Shown here: in pieces, positions 8,904-19,075 of the stretch
Numbering within the stretch: the first letter of the stretch is position 1
Layout: every line of letters begins with the position of its first letter
Source of the DNA: Eoetvoesiella caeni
GTDB lineage: Bacteria; Pseudomonadota; Gammaproteobacteria; Burkholderiales; Burkholderiaceae_B
NCBI RefSeq assembly: GCF_003315175.1
Contig: NZ_QNRQ01000003.1
Span: 248,001 to 312,000 of the forward strand
Reading direction: 5' to 3'
Length of the DNA: 64,000 bases
Translations under genes and position numbers: made by a program
Notes under the pieces: generated by a model
The model's database searches: none
What the model was told of the DNA's origin: nothing
What the model saw: the letters and a program-made list of their open reading frames with translations, nothing else

Positions 8904-11078
8904 CTAAACGATTTTAGGAAAAGGCAGTGAACGGATGCGCTTGCCGGTAAGCTTGGCCACCGCATTGGCAACTGCCGGCGCCATAGGCGGCAGGCCTACC
9001 TCGCCCATGCCGCCCGGATGGTTGTCGGTCGGCATGACCTTGACTTCGATTGGTGGGGCCTGGTTGGCGCGCAACAAGGTGTATTGGTTGAAGTTGTGCG
9101 ATTGCGCTTCGCCGCCTTTGTAGACCAGTCTTTCGTTCAGCAGCGCCGACAAGCCGAAAATAGCCGCCCCTTCGACCTGCGCCCTAATGTTGATGGGCGC
9201 AATGGCATGGCCGCAATCGACCGCCGCCCACACTTGATGCACCAATGGGCGCCCGTCTTTGATCGAGACTTCGGCAACCATGGCAATGAACGTCGTCCAG
9301 GTGTCCGAAAATGCCAGGCCCAGCGCCCTGCCATCGGGCCGAGGCTTGTCCCAGCCCGCCATATTGGCGACCTCACGCAGCACAGCTTGCGCACGCGGCG
9401 TCTTGCTAGTTAAATCCAGCCGCAATTGCAGTGGATCTTTGCCTAACCCCTGCGCTATCTCGTCGATGAAGGTTTCAATGGCGAACTTGGTATAGCCTGC
9501 GCCTACCCCGCGCCAGAATGAAACGTCCACGCCTCGCGTTTCAAGGCCATGCTCGATCAGCAGATCGGGCACCTCGTACACGCCATCGGCGCCTTCCATG
9601 ACGGGAGCGTCCTTATTGCCGGCGTCCTTGTAGGCCTTGGCGCTGACCCGGGAATAAATCCCTTCGGACACCAGGCGATGCCGCCAGCCGACCAGTTTGC
9701 CTTTGTCGTCGACCCCGGCCACCAAATGCTGGGCGGTCATGGGCCTGGGCCGGGAGCGCTGGAAGTCGTCTTCGCGCGTCCAGATTACATGGACGGGAAC
9801 CCCTGGCATGGCCTTGGCCAGGAAAATGGCATCCACGGCATAGTCGGCCTCGACCCGGCGGCCGTAGCCGCCGCCCAGTAACGTGATATTTACGGTGATG
9901 TTTTCCGGCTTGAAACCGCCCACCGCCGCCGCAGTGCCGACGACAATGCTGGCCGATTGCGACGGCAGCCAGAACTCGGCCTTGTCGCCATCGATGCGCG
10001 CGGTACAGTTCATGGGTTCCATGGTGCACTGCGCGACGTGATCGCTGGTATAAGTGGCCTGGAAGCTGCGTGCCGCGCCTTTAAGAGCGGCAACGGCGTC
10101 GCCGCGCTTGTCCCAGACGTCGCCGGCATCGTCCAGTTTTTCAGAACGCGCCACATATTCTTTAAGCGCTTCCTCGCTGTTGTAGCTGCGGGCCTTGGCG
10201 GTGTCCGTCCATGTCACTTTAAGCAGATCGCGGGCTTTGCGCGCTATGGCAAACGAGCTGGCCACCACGGCAACCCCATTGGGCAACTTGACGATTTTCT
10301 TGACGCCCTTGACAGCCAGCGCCGCGGCATCGTCCACGGTGACGGGTTTTTCGCCTTGTACCGGGGTATGCATGACGGCGGCCCACACCATGTCGGGCAA
10401 GCGAAAATCGATACCGAACTGCGCCGTGCCATTGGACTTTGATGCTACGTCGACACGAGTAATGTCCTTGCCAATAATGTTGAATCGGGACATGGGTTTA
10501 AGCATGCTCTTGTCGACTTTGGGCGGTTCGACCGGCGCCTTGATTTGCGCGGCCGCTTCGCCGTAGGTCATTTGACGCTTGCTGGCGGCGTGCTTCAAGA
10601 CGCTTTTTTCAGCCGTGATTTCACCAGCCGGTACGCCCCATGCCTGTGCGGCGGCGCCTGTCAGCACCAGCTTGGCCTGCAGGCCGGCCAGGCGCATGAC
10701 TTCGTAATAGCCGACAACCGTACGCGACGACCCGGTAACCATGCCGCCGCCGAACTTGGGATTGCCGAACAGTTTAGCGTTACTGGGCGACTTCTGGACC
10801 GTGACCGTGGCCCAATCCAGTTCCATGTCGTCGGCCAGGATGGAAGGCACGGACGTCATTGTGCCCTGTCCCATCTCGGATCCCGGCGAATAAATAATAG
10901 TATTGTTGTCGGCGCCGATGCTGACCCACGCCACGGGACTATAGCCCCCCTTGCCTTTTGCGGCTGTTTCGGCCGCCTGGACCAGGCTGCCGAAACCGGC
11001 GCCGCCCACCATGACGCCAACGACCACAGACCCGCTGCCAACGAGGAAGGAGCGGCGCGAAGTAGATTCAAGTTCCAT
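8904..11078 (-). CDS. molybdopterin-binding large subunit of an isoquinoline 1-oxidoreductase/aldehyde oxidase-type enzyme
   Basis: This is the catalytic subunit of a xanthine-oxidase-family hydroxylase in the IorB-like group, which inserts oxygen from water into N-heterocycles or aldehydes. The 724-residue product starts with a twin-arginine signal (SRRSFLVGSGSVVVGVMVGG), so it should be exported folded. Family signatures are SPGSEMGQGTMTSVPSILAD, ITLLGGGYGRRVEADYA, FWRGVGAGYTKFAIE and MGEVGLPPMAPAVANAV, the last carrying the catalytic glutamate. ATG at 11078 is chosen because a GGGGGG run lies just before it. The iron-sulfur subunit gene is 10 bp upstream. No dedicated cytochrome or FAD subunit gene is adjacent. 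A MocA-type enzyme that could make its cytosine dinucleotide cofactor is encoded at 14919. Confidence 0.88.
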   Translation of the reverse strand: MELESTSRRSFLVGSGSVVVGVMVGGAGFGSLVQAAETAAKGKGGYSPVAWVSIGADNNTIIYSPGSEMGQGTMTSVPSILADDMELDWATVTVQKSPSNAKLFGNPKFGGGMVTGSSRTVVGYYEVMRLAGLQAKLVLTGAAAQAWGVPAGEITAEKSVLKHAASKRQMTYGEAAAQIKAPVEPPKVDKSMLKPMSRFNIIGKDITRVDVASKSNGTAQFGIDFRLPDMVWAAVMHTPVQGEKPVTVDDAAALAVKGVKKIVKLPNGVAVVASSFAIARKARDLLKVTWTDTAKARSYNSEEALKEYVARSEKLDDAGDVWDKRGDAVAALKGAARSFQATYTSDHVAQCTMEPMNCTARIDGDKAEFWLPSQSASIVVGTAAAVGGFKPENITVNITLLGGGYGRRVEADYAVDAIFLAKAMPGVPVHVIWTREDDFQRSRPRPMTAQHLVAGVDDKGKLVGWRHRLVSEGIYSRVSAKAYKDAGNKDAPVMEGADGVYEVPDLLIEHGLETRGVDVSFWRGVGAGYTKFAIETFIDEIAQGLGKDPLQLRLDLTSKTPRAQAVLREVANMAGWDKPRPDGRALGLAFSDTWTTFIAMVAEVSIKDGRPLVHQVWAAVDCGHAIAPINIRAQVEGAAIFGLSALLNERLVYKGGEAQSHNFNQYTLLRANQAPPIEVKVMPTDNHPGGMGEVGLPPMAPAVANAVAKLTGKRIRSLPFPKIV

Positions 11079-11088
11079 GATTCCCCCC

Positions 11089-11550
11089 TTAAGCGATGGC
11101 TTTCTGAGCATTGACGACGGCGGCCGCAATATGGTTGTACGTTCCGCAGCGGCAAAGATTGCCGGACATCTGGTCCAGGACTTCTTCGCGGCTTAAAGGG
11201 CCCTTGGCGTTTTTGAGTACGCCCGCGGCTGTCATGAGCTGGCCCGACTGGCAATAACCGCATTGCGCGACCTGTTCTGCTACCCAAGCCGTTTCAAGCG
11301 CCTTGCCCGGCGCGGTCTTCATGAGACCTTCGATTGTGGTGATGTTCTTGCCTTTGACCGCCGCCACGGGCAGCACGCAAGAGCGTGTAGGCTGGCCCTC
11401 CAGGTGCACCGTACAGGCACCGCATTGCGCAATGCCGCAACCGAACTTGGTACCGGTAAGCTCGAGGTTTTCGCGCAGGACCCATAATAATGGCGTATCG
11501 TCGGCGACATCCACGGATACCGCCTCGCCGTTTAGAGTGAAATTGACCAT
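11089..11550 (-). CDS. (2Fe-2S)-binding small subunit of the molybdenum hydroxylase
   Basis: The product of 153 residues is an IorA-like electron-transfer subunit. The N-terminal plant-ferredoxin-type cluster is in GTKFGCGIAQCGACTVHL with a fourth cysteine in RSCVLPV. The C-terminal four-helix-bundle cluster has QCGYCQSGQLMTAAGVL and GNLCRCGTYNHI. It passes electrons from the molybdenum centre to an acceptor. It is the first gene of a two-gene operon with the large subunit. It has no signal peptide and is probably exported by hitchhiking with the Tat-targeted large subunit (inference). Confidence 0.93.
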   Translation of the reverse strand: MVNFTLNGEAVSVDVADDTPLLWVLRENLELTGTKFGCGIAQCGACTVHLEGQPTRSCVLPVAAVKGKNITTIEGLMKTAPGKALETAWVAEQVAQCGYCQSGQLMTAAGVLKNAKGPLSREEVLDQMSGNLCRCGTYNHIAAAVVNAQKAIA

Positions 11551-11700
11551 TTTGCCTAAGCCTCCATCTTTTTAATATGAAATCGGAACCCCGCGCCCAA
11601 GCAGATTCAGTACACTGGATATAGGGTTAGAACACAATAGCGGGATAGCCGGCTTTCCGCAATCATGGTTTTACCCGTAGAAAAGCAAAAGAGGGACGAA
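11551..11700. other. 150-bp gap upstream of the molybdenum hydroxylase genes
   Basis: The gap between the iron-sulfur subunit and the repeat array holds no convincing gene. The leader just before 11550 is A/T-rich with AAAAAGATGGAGG on the minus strand, a good ribosome-binding site. The promoter of the two-gene operon should lie here. Confidence 0.5.
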
Positions 11701-11899
11701 AGCCCCCACGCTTCGTCGCTGCGCGTCTCGCTGCCCCCCAAGGGGGCGCCTTTTGCCTTGGGGCGGCCCGGCGGCAAAAGAAGCCCCCACGCTTCACCGC
11801 TGCGCGTCTCGCTGCCCCCCAAGGGGGCGCCTTTTGCCTTGGGGCGGCCCGGCGGCAAAAGAAGAAGCCCCTACGCTTCACCGCTGCGCGTCTCTGCCC
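11701..11899. repeat. interspersed GC-rich repeat, two full copies and one partial in tandem
   Basis: A unit of about 81 bp begins AGCCCCCACGCTTC, runs through CTGCCCCCCAAGGGGGCGCC and CTTGGGGCGGCCCGGCGGCA, and ends CAAAAGA. Copies start at 11701 and 11782, and a truncated one at 11866. A fourth copy is at 13321. Each unit contains two hairpins (CCCCC/GGGGG and the CTTGGGGCGG part). The open frames across it reflect repetition, not genes. It looks like a REP-type intergenic element of Burkholderiales. Confidence 0.85.
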
Positions 11900-11903
11900 A
11901 AAT

Positions 11904-11930
11904 AAAAAAAGCCCAGTCAGGTAACTGGGC
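11904..11930 (-). terminator. intrinsic terminator of the DUF3579 gene
   Basis: Read on the minus strand, GCCCAGT/ACTGGGC (11911-11917 and 11924-11930) forms a 7-bp stem followed by seven T. The stop codon of the gene (11917-11919) lies inside the hairpin. Confidence 0.88.
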
Positions 11931-12231
11931 GGCTTCGGTCTTGTATTTGTTTTTCGGCCGTTTTCAGATGGTTGTCCTGCGCGAATTCGTAGACGAAGTT
12001 CCAGGCCAGGGGTTCAAGCTCGCGCAGGCGATGGTCGACCACCACGCAGCGGATGCCGTCGATGACCATGGGAACGACATAAGGCGAATAAGTAAGATGC
12101 CCGCCGGTGGAACCGGGAGGACGGAAGCTGGACATGACGCCCGCAAGGCGTTCGGCCCAATCGCTGGGACGAAACGGTTTACCTTCGTTGGTTACGCCGA
12201 AAATGATGAACTGCTGCACTAAGACTGACAT
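11917..12231 (-). CDS. DUF3579 domain-containing protein
   Basis: This conserved betaproteobacterial protein of 104 residues has unknown function. It begins MSVLVQQFIIFGVTNEGKPF, followed by RPSDWAERLAGVMSSF and VVDHRLRELEPLAWNFVYEF, which match DUF3579 proteins as I know them. It has no signal peptide or membrane helix and is likely cytoplasmic. It is divergent from argF, a neighbourhood seen in related genomes. Its terminator hairpin includes its own stop codon. Confidence 0.85.
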   Translation of the reverse strand: MSVLVQQFIIFGVTNEGKPFRPSDWAERLAGVMSSFRPPGSTGGHLTYSPYVVPMVIDGIRCVVVDHRLRELEPLAWNFVYEFAQDNHLKTAEKQIQDRSRPVT

Positions 12232-12296
12232 AGAACCCTACAGAAACTACGTGCCTATTGTACTGTTTTGCCCGTACTGTTTTGAGCGCGCCGCGT

Positions 12297-12326
12297 TTGT
12301 CGCCGCGCGCCGCAATTGTATATGAT
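12297..12326 (+). promoter_or_regulatory. candidate sigma70 promoter of argF
   Basis: TTGTCG (12297-12302), an 18-bp spacer and TATGAT (12321-12326) lie 42 bp before the argF start codon. Confidence 0.6.
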
Positions 12327-12368
12327 AGCCTCTTGCTACACGTATCTACCCTTGAATCAAGGCTCAAC

Positions 12369-13310
12369 ATGTCTCACGCTACTTCGCAAACCGGCCCGCT
12401 GCGTCATTTCCTGCAGTTCAGCGACTTGACCACCGATGAAATCAACTACGTATTTGCGCGCGCCCACCTCATCAAAGACAAGTTCAAACGCTATCAGCCG
12501 CACCACACCCTGCACGACCGCAACCTGGCCATGGTGTTTGAAAAAGCCAGCACGCGCACCCGCGTCTCGTTCGAGGCCGGCATGTATCAGTTGGGCGGGT
12601 CGGTCATCCACCTGACCACAGGAGATTCGCAACTGGGCCGCTCCGAGCCTATCGAAGACACCGCCAGGGTCATTTCGCGCATGGTCGACCTGGTGATGAT
12701 CCGTACCTTCGAACAAACGCGTATCGAGCGTTTTGCCGCGCATTCGCGCGTGCCGGTCATCAACGGCCTGACCAACGAATTCCACCCCTGCCAGATACTG
12801 GCCGACATATTCACCTTTATCGAGCACCTGGGCCCTATCAAGGGTAAAACCGTTGCCTGGATAGGCGATGCCAACAACATGGCCTATACCTGGCTGCAGG
12901 CCGCCGAGATGCTGGACTTTCGCCTGCATGTTTCCGCGCCTGAGGGCTACGAGCTGGATGCCCGGCGCGTTGGCAATCCGCCGTCGGGCGTACTGCAGCA
13001 ATTCTCCGACCCGCTCGAGGCTTGCCAGGGCGCCCACCTGGTCACTACCGACGTCTGGACCAGCATGGGCTACGAGGCCGAAAACGACGATCGTCGCCGC
13101 GCCTTCAACGATTGGTGCGTTGACGCCGAGATGATGGCCGTGGCCGACCGCAAGGCCGTCTTCATGCATTGTCTGCCCGCCCACCGTGGCGAAGAAGTAA
13201 CCGGCGACGTCATCGACGGCCCCCAAAGCGTCGTCTGGGACGAAGCCGAAAACCGTCTGCATGTTCAAAAAGCGCTGATGGAGTTCCTGCTGCTTGGGCA
13301 GGTCGACTGA
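12369..13310 (+). CDS. argF: ornithine carbamoyltransferase
   Basis: ArgF condenses ornithine and carbamoyl phosphate to citrulline in arginine synthesis. The 313-residue protein shows the carbamoyl-phosphate site FEKASTRTRVSFEAGMYQLG, then HPCQILADIFTF and near the end VFMHCLPAHRGEEV, whose HCLPA loop binds ornithine. The start at 12369 gives the family N-terminus (GPLRHFLQFSDLTTDEI). In-frame sequence before it contains the promoter. argG lies just beyond a shared terminator on the opposite strand, so two consecutive arginine enzymes converge here. Confidence 0.96.
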   Translation: MSHATSQTGPLRHFLQFSDLTTDEINYVFARAHLIKDKFKRYQPHHTLHDRNLAMVFEKASTRTRVSFEAGMYQLGGSVIHLTTGDSQLGRSEPIEDTARVISRMVDLVMIRTFEQTRIERFAAHSRVPVINGLTNEFHPCQILADIFTFIEHLGPIKGKTVAWIGDANNMAYTWLQAAEMLDFRLHVSAPEGYELDARRVGNPPSGVLQQFSDPLEACQGAHLVTTDVWTSMGYEAENDDRRRAFNDWCVDAEMMAVADRKAVFMHCLPAHRGEEVTGDVIDGPQSVVWDEAENRLHVQKALMEFLLLGQVD

Positions 13311-13320
13311 AAGCTAGAAT

Positions 13321-13400
13321 GCCCCCACGCTGCGCCACTTACGCGGCTTGCTGCCCCCCAAGGGGGCGTTTTTTGCCTTGGGGCGGCCCGGCGGCAAAAG
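13321..13400. repeat. interspersed GC-rich repeat, diverged copy after argF
   Basis: This is the fourth copy of the repeat seen at 11701-11899. The first 35 bp are diverged and the core CTGCCCCCCAAGGGGGCG is kept. Here six T follow the C/G hairpin, so this copy could also terminate argF transcription. Confidence 0.82.
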
Positions 13401-13419
13401 ATGCCCCACGCAGGCGACA

Positions 13420-13458
13420 AAAAGGCCGGCAACCCTAAACAAGGATGCCGGCCTTTTT
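13420..13458. terminator. bidirectional terminator between argF and argG
   Basis: A perfect 12-bp stem AAAAGGCCGGCA/TGCCGGCCTTTT (13420-13431 and 13446-13457) has A and T flanks on both sides, so it can serve both converging genes. Confidence 0.93.
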
Positions 13459-13497
13459 CATGCCAATAGCGGCAAACAGCGCAGACAGGTACTGCGA

Positions 13498-14868
<1,371 letters not shown>

Positions 14869-14918
14869 TTAAAGCTGAAATTCTACTACGTAAGCGCCAA
14901 GTAATCTTGCGGCGGCGC

Positions 14919-15539
14919 TCAGGCGCGCCCCAGGCCGGCCCGATTATCCAGATGCCGCAGGTCTTCGGGCGTATCGGCGTCCAGCAGGACGCCGTCCGAA
15001 CCCACCTCGACCAGCGCCAGCCCTTGGCCCAATCCGCCCAACAACCGCCGGGCCCCCTCATCGCCGCGCAGTTGGCGCAAGGCCGGCAAGCTGGCTGGGC
15101 CCCACAAGACCGGATTACCGCGCTTGCCTTCATATACCGGCTGGCAAGCCTGAATATCCCCGCCCGTCTCATAGGCGTCGATCAAGGCGTCGATGACGTC
15201 CGCCCCGGCCAACGGCATATCGGCCAAGCACACGACCACGGCGCTGTCGTCCGGCACCGCCGCCGCACCCGCGCGCACCGAAGACCCCATGCCCTCCTGG
15301 AAGTCTTCGTTCAGGACGAACTGGACCGGCAAGCCTTCAAGTTCGCGGCGCACCCGCTCGGCCTCGAAGCCCAGCACTACAAGCACCCGCGCACAGCGCG
15401 ACGCCAGCGCTTGACGCACCGTGCGCCTTACCACGGTCTGTCCTTGCAAGGGCAGCAGCAACTTATTGGGCCCGCCCATGCGCCGGCCCAATCCTCCCGC
15501 CAGCACAATGGCGGTCACCCCGGTGTTCTGGGACGACAT
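14919..15539 (-). CDS. MocA-type molybdenum cofactor cytidylyltransferase (NTP_transf_3 family)
   Basis: The product of 206 residues is a small nucleotidyltransferase. The N-terminus AIVLAGGLGRRMGGPNKLLL is the CTP/GTP-binding signature of MobA/MocA proteins. NEDFQEGMGSSVRAGAAA and VVVCLADMPLAGADVIDALI are typical of the MocA branch, which adds CMP to molybdopterin for xanthine-oxidase-family enzymes. The IorAB-like hydroxylase at 8904-11550 is of the family that needs this cofactor, so a functional link is reasonable though unproved. ATG at 15539 is preferred over an upstream start. A purely sugar-nucleotide role cannot be excluded. Confidence 0.8.
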   Translation of the reverse strand: MSSQNTGVTAIVLAGGLGRRMGGPNKLLLPLQGQTVVRRTVRQALASRCARVLVVLGFEAERVRRELEGLPVQFVLNEDFQEGMGSSVRAGAAAVPDDSAVVVCLADMPLAGADVIDALIDAYETGGDIQACQPVYEGKRGNPVLWGPASLPALRQLRGDEGARRLLGGLGQGLALVEVGSDGVLLDADTPEDLRHLDNRAGLGRA

Positions 15540-15677
15540 AAAACCCCCATCGGTAATATTTGAAAAAGTTCTTTGCATTTCTGTATCTTGTGCCCACTGA
15601 AGATTATTATTTCCTGTATGGGCACTCGCTGCTCGGATCAGGACGAATGCCTGCTTCTCTCAAACAAGGAGACAACC

Positions 15678-17063
15678 ATGGCAGACGACTCCATACGAAC
15701 CGACTGTACAACACAAATTGTCCAGCCAGCCTCTCCCCCTGATACTCAAAGACGCCGCGTCCTGAAAGCGGTCGGCGCCGCCGGCCTGGCCAGTATTGCC
15801 GGGCCTGTCTTCATCCGCAACGCCTACGCAGCCAAGAACACCCTCAAAATACTGCAGTGGAACCACTTCGTGCCCGCGTACGACCAGTGGTTCGATCATA
15901 CCTACGTCAAGGAATGGGGCCAAAAAAACGATACTGATGTCGTTGTCGACCATGTCGGCATTCCCGCCTTGGCCACCCGCGCCGCGGCTGAAGTCTCGGC
16001 CCAGCAGGGACACGACCTGTTCATGTTCCTGTCACCACCTCCTGCATACGAAGACCAGGTTATCGACCACCGCGAAATCTACGAAGAGTGCGAGCGAAAA
16101 CACGGCAAGCCCGTTCCCTTGGCCCTGCATAGTTCCTACAACCCCAAAACCAAGAAGTACTACGCCTTTTCGGACAGCTTCGTGCCCGACCCGGTCAACT
16201 ACCGCAAAGATCTTTGGGACAGCGTGGGCATGGCCGCACCCGACACCTGGGACGATGTGCTGGCGGCAGGCACCAAAATCAAGCAGCAGCACCATCTTGG
16301 CGTAGGCATAGGCCTCTCGGCCGAACTGGACACGGCCATGGCCATGCGCACGATTCTGTATGCCTTTGGCGGCTCGGTGCAAGATGAACACAGCCAGGTC
16401 GTGCTGGACTCCAAGCAAACGCTGGACGCCGTCAAGTTCGTCAAGTCGCTGTACGAAAACACCATGACGCCACAGGTCCTGGCCTGGGACGCGTCGTCCA
16501 ACAACCGTGCCATGCTGGCCGGCCAAGTCTCGCTGTGCCTGAACGCCATCTCCATCACTCGGGAAGGTGAAAACAAACATATCCCGATCACACCCAATAT
16601 TCAATTGACCCAGGCGCTTAAAGGGCCGGCCCGGCGCATTGGCATGGAACACGTGATGGACTGCTATGTAATCTGGAAATTTGCCAAGAACATAAGCGGA
16701 GCCAAGAAATTCCTGGTGGATTACATCGACAATTTCCGACAGGGCTTTCTCAGCAGCCAATTCTATAACTTCCCCAGCTTCCCGGGCACCGTGCCCGACC
16801 TGGAAAAACTCATTGCCGACGACCCCAACGGCCAGCCGCATGACAAATACAAAGTCCTCGGGCAGCTTATGAACCAGGCCACCAATGTCGGCTATCCCGG
16901 ATACGCCAACGCCGCCACCGACGAAATCTTCAATACCTGGGTGCTCAATACCATGTTCGCCAAAGCGGCCACCGGCAACATCAGCCCGGAAGACGCTATC
17001 AAGGACGCGCACGCCACTTGCAAGCGGATTTTTGAAAAATGGCGCCAGAAAGGCGCGCTTTGA
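15678..17063 (+). CDS. ABC transporter extracellular solute-binding protein, family 1
   Basis: This periplasmic receptor of 461 residues feeds the importer encoded next. A twin-arginine-like signal lies at about residues 25-50 (RRRVLKAVGAAGLASIAGPV, then NAYA), after an unusually long 24-residue n-region. The mature part, with LKILQWNHFVPAYDQWFDH, resembles the large carbohydrate-binding receptors of CUT1 transporters. The ATG at 15678 follows AAGGAG. Binding protein, ATPase and two permeases lie in one orientation with short or overlapping junctions, so they form a complete importer operon. The ligand, probably a sugar, polyol or glycerophosphate type, cannot be named from sequence. Confidence 0.88.
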   Translation: MADDSIRTDCTTQIVQPASPPDTQRRRVLKAVGAAGLASIAGPVFIRNAYAAKNTLKILQWNHFVPAYDQWFDHTYVKEWGQKNDTDVVVDHVGIPALATRAAAEVSAQQGHDLFMFLSPPPAYEDQVIDHREIYEECERKHGKPVPLALHSSYNPKTKKYYAFSDSFVPDPVNYRKDLWDSVGMAAPDTWDDVLAAGTKIKQQHHLGVGIGLSAELDTAMAMRTILYAFGGSVQDEHSQVVLDSKQTLDAVKFVKSLYENTMTPQVLAWDASSNNRAMLAGQVSLCLNAISITREGENKHIPITPNIQLTQALKGPARRIGMEHVMDCYVIWKFAKNISGAKKFLVDYIDNFRQGFLSSQFYNFPSFPGTVPDLEKLIADDPNGQPHDKYKVLGQLMNQATNVGYPGYANAATDEIFNTWVLNTMFAKAATGNISPEDAIKDAHATCKRIFEKWRQKGAL

Positions 17064-17113
17064 CCTTTCGGCAAGCCCGCATAAAGCCGGCATGCATTTA
17101 AAGGACAAGAAAA

Positions 17114-18148
17114 ATGGCTACTGTGGAAACCCGGGCTTTGACCAAACGCTTCGACGGCACCAATGCCGTCGACCGCATCGATTTATCGGTGCATGAAGCG
17201 GAATTCCTGGTTTTGCTGGGGTCTTCGGGCTCTGGCAAAACCACCTTGCTGCGCATGATAGCCGGGCTGGAGCAGCCCACATCGGGCGATATCCTGCTGG
17301 ACGGCCAGTCCGTGGTAAACCTGCCGCCACGCGCCCGCAATATGGCCATGGTGTTCCAAAGCTACGCCCTCTACCCTCATTTAAGCGTGTCTCGCAATAT
17401 CGCGTTCCCGCTTCAGACCCAGCGCATGAACCGCGCCGAGATCGCCAAGAAAGTGGACTGGGCGGCCAAGATGTTCGGGATAGGACATCTGCTGCAACGC
17501 AAGCCGCGCCAGTTATCGGGCGGTGAACGCCAGCGCGTCGCGTTGGCACGGGCCGTGGTGCGTGAACCAGCTGCCTTTTTATTGGACGAACCCTTGTCCA
17601 ACCTGGACGCCAAACTGCGGATCGCCGCGCGCGAAGAATTGCAGCAATTTCAGCGGCGCCTGGCCACCACCACCATTTATGTCACCCACGACCAGGTCGA
17701 AGCGCTTGGGCTGGGCGACCGCATTGCCATTCTGGACCATGGCGTCGTTCACCAACTGGGCACGCCCAAACAAGTGTACGAGGAGCCTGCCGACACCTTT
17801 GTAGCCACCTTCATCGGCGCCCCGCCCATGAACCTGATAGAGCAAGAGGGCAGGCCCACCATGGGGTTTCGCCCTGAACACTTTTTGCCCCAAGAAGCCT
17901 ATCCCGCGCAGAACGATGCGCTGCAGCTCTTTCCCTTTCACGTTACGCGCATCGAAAACCTGGGATCCGACAGGCTGTTGTACGGCACGCTGGAATCACC
18001 CATGCCGCAAGTCAAAGTCATCTCGCGTATTCCATGCACCGTCGAAACGCCGCTTGCCGCTGGCGAACACTACCATTTTGCCGTACGGCGGCGCGATCTG
18101 CGCTACTTCGACGCCAACACCGGCTTGCGCATCGAGGCCACGCCATGA
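17114..18148 (+). CDS. ABC transporter ATP-binding protein (MalK/UgpC type)
   Basis: This 344-residue ATPase powers the CUT1 importer. Walker A is LLGSSGSGKTTLLRM, the Q-loop is in MVFQSYALYPHLSV, the signature is LSGGERQRVALARAV, Walker B is FLLDEPLSNLDAKLR and the switch histidine is in YVTHDQ. A C-terminal MalK-like regulatory domain (TOBE) follows, with GFRPEHFLPQ. The ribosome-binding site is AAAGGA. The stop codon overlaps the permease start (ATGA). Confidence 0.93.
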   Translation: MATVETRALTKRFDGTNAVDRIDLSVHEAEFLVLLGSSGSGKTTLLRMIAGLEQPTSGDILLDGQSVVNLPPRARNMAMVFQSYALYPHLSVSRNIAFPLQTQRMNRAEIAKKVDWAAKMFGIGHLLQRKPRQLSGGERQRVALARAVVREPAAFLLDEPLSNLDAKLRIAAREELQQFQRRLATTTIYVTHDQVEALGLGDRIAILDHGVVHQLGTPKQVYEEPADTFVATFIGAPPMNLIEQEGRPTMGFRPEHFLPQEAYPAQNDALQLFPFHVTRIENLGSDRLLYGTLESPMPQVKVISRIPCTVETPLAAGEHYHFAVRRRDLRYFDANTGLRIEATP

Positions 18149-19074
18149 GCACCGCCCCCGCAGTGCCAACGCCCCTCCCCCCGCCACCAGGCCAAAGCGG
18201 GCACGATGCCCGGCTGGGACGCTGGATGCTGGCTCCAGCCGTGGTCTACATAGCCCTGCTCGTCGGGTTTCCGTTTTTGCTTTCCATGTACTACAGCGTT
18301 TCGAACGCAACCGTCGGCAACACCACACTGAGCTTCGTGGGCCTGGACAACTTCCACCGCATTGTCCAAAGCGGCACTTTCTGGCGTTCGATGCTGAACA
18401 CCTTCGTCTTCACTATTGTCTCGCAAGTAGTGGTAGTGATACTGGCCAAGGTTCTGGCGATGGCGCTGTACAACGATTTTCGCGGCAAGTGGCTGGTGCG
18501 GCTGCTTATTCTGTTGCCATGGGTTGCGCCCATCTCCCTGGGCACCATAGGCTGGCTATGGATTTTCGATCCGGTCTACAGCATCATCAACTGGACGCTG
18601 CGCGCGCTGGGCCTGTTGGGCCCCAACGTCTGGCCGATCTGGCTGGGACAACCCGACCTGGCGATGATCTCGATTGTCATGGTGGACGTATGGCGCCTGC
18701 TGCCGCTGGCCACCGTGATTATTCTGGCCGGGCTATCCAGCATTCCTCAAGACATCCATGACGCCGCCTATATGGATGGAGCCGGCTTCTGGCGCCATCT
18801 GTTCCGCATCAATATTCCACTGGTCTTGCCGATAATGCTGATTGCGTTGTTGTTCGGGATTGTATTTACGTTTACCGACATGATCATCGTCTATGTCCTG
18901 ACTCGCGGCGGCCCCTTCGACACCACCCAGGTGCTGGCCAGCCTGGCCTTCTTTACCGGAGTCCCTGGCGGCGACTTGGCCGAAGGGGCGGCAATCTCCT
19001 TGTTCCTGTTCCCCTTGTTGGTGGCGGTTGTCATACTTTTGCTGACCATTGCACGCCGCACGGAGGTAACCTGA
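18145..19074 (+). CDS. ABC transporter permease 1 (MalF/UgpA type)
   Basis: An inner-membrane permease of 309 residues. After a proline-rich cytoplasmic start, six hydrophobic segments are visible, the first in APAVVYIALLVGFPFLLSMY. The coupling EAA loop is DIHDAAYMDGAGFWRHLFRI with the conserved G. Start ATG at 18145 overlaps the ATPase stop. It pairs with the permease encoded 2 bp downstream. Confidence 0.92.
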   Translation: MSTAPAVPTPLPPPPGQSGHDARLGRWMLAPAVVYIALLVGFPFLLSMYYSVSNATVGNTTLSFVGLDNFHRIVQSGTFWRSMLNTFVFTIVSQVVVVILAKVLAMALYNDFRGKWLVRLLILLPWVAPISLGTIGWLWIFDPVYSIINWTLRALGLLGPNVWPIWLGQPDLAMISIVMVDVWRLLPLATVIILAGLSSIPQDIHDAAYMDGAGFWRHLFRINIPLVLPIMLIALLFGIVFTFTDMIIVYVLTRGGPFDTTQVLASLAFFTGVPGGDLAEGAAISLFLFPLLVAVVILLLTIARRTEVT

Positions 19075-19075
19075 C

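Noticed and set aside
9549-9881. Long plus-strand frames opposite the molybdenum hydroxylase gene
   Set aside because: They mirror the codon bias of a strongly supported minus-strand gene; no domain seen.
11607-11881. Open frames across the GC-rich repeats with duplicated peptide segments
   Set aside because: The duplication in the peptide is a consequence of the DNA repeat. No start signal or family match is present.
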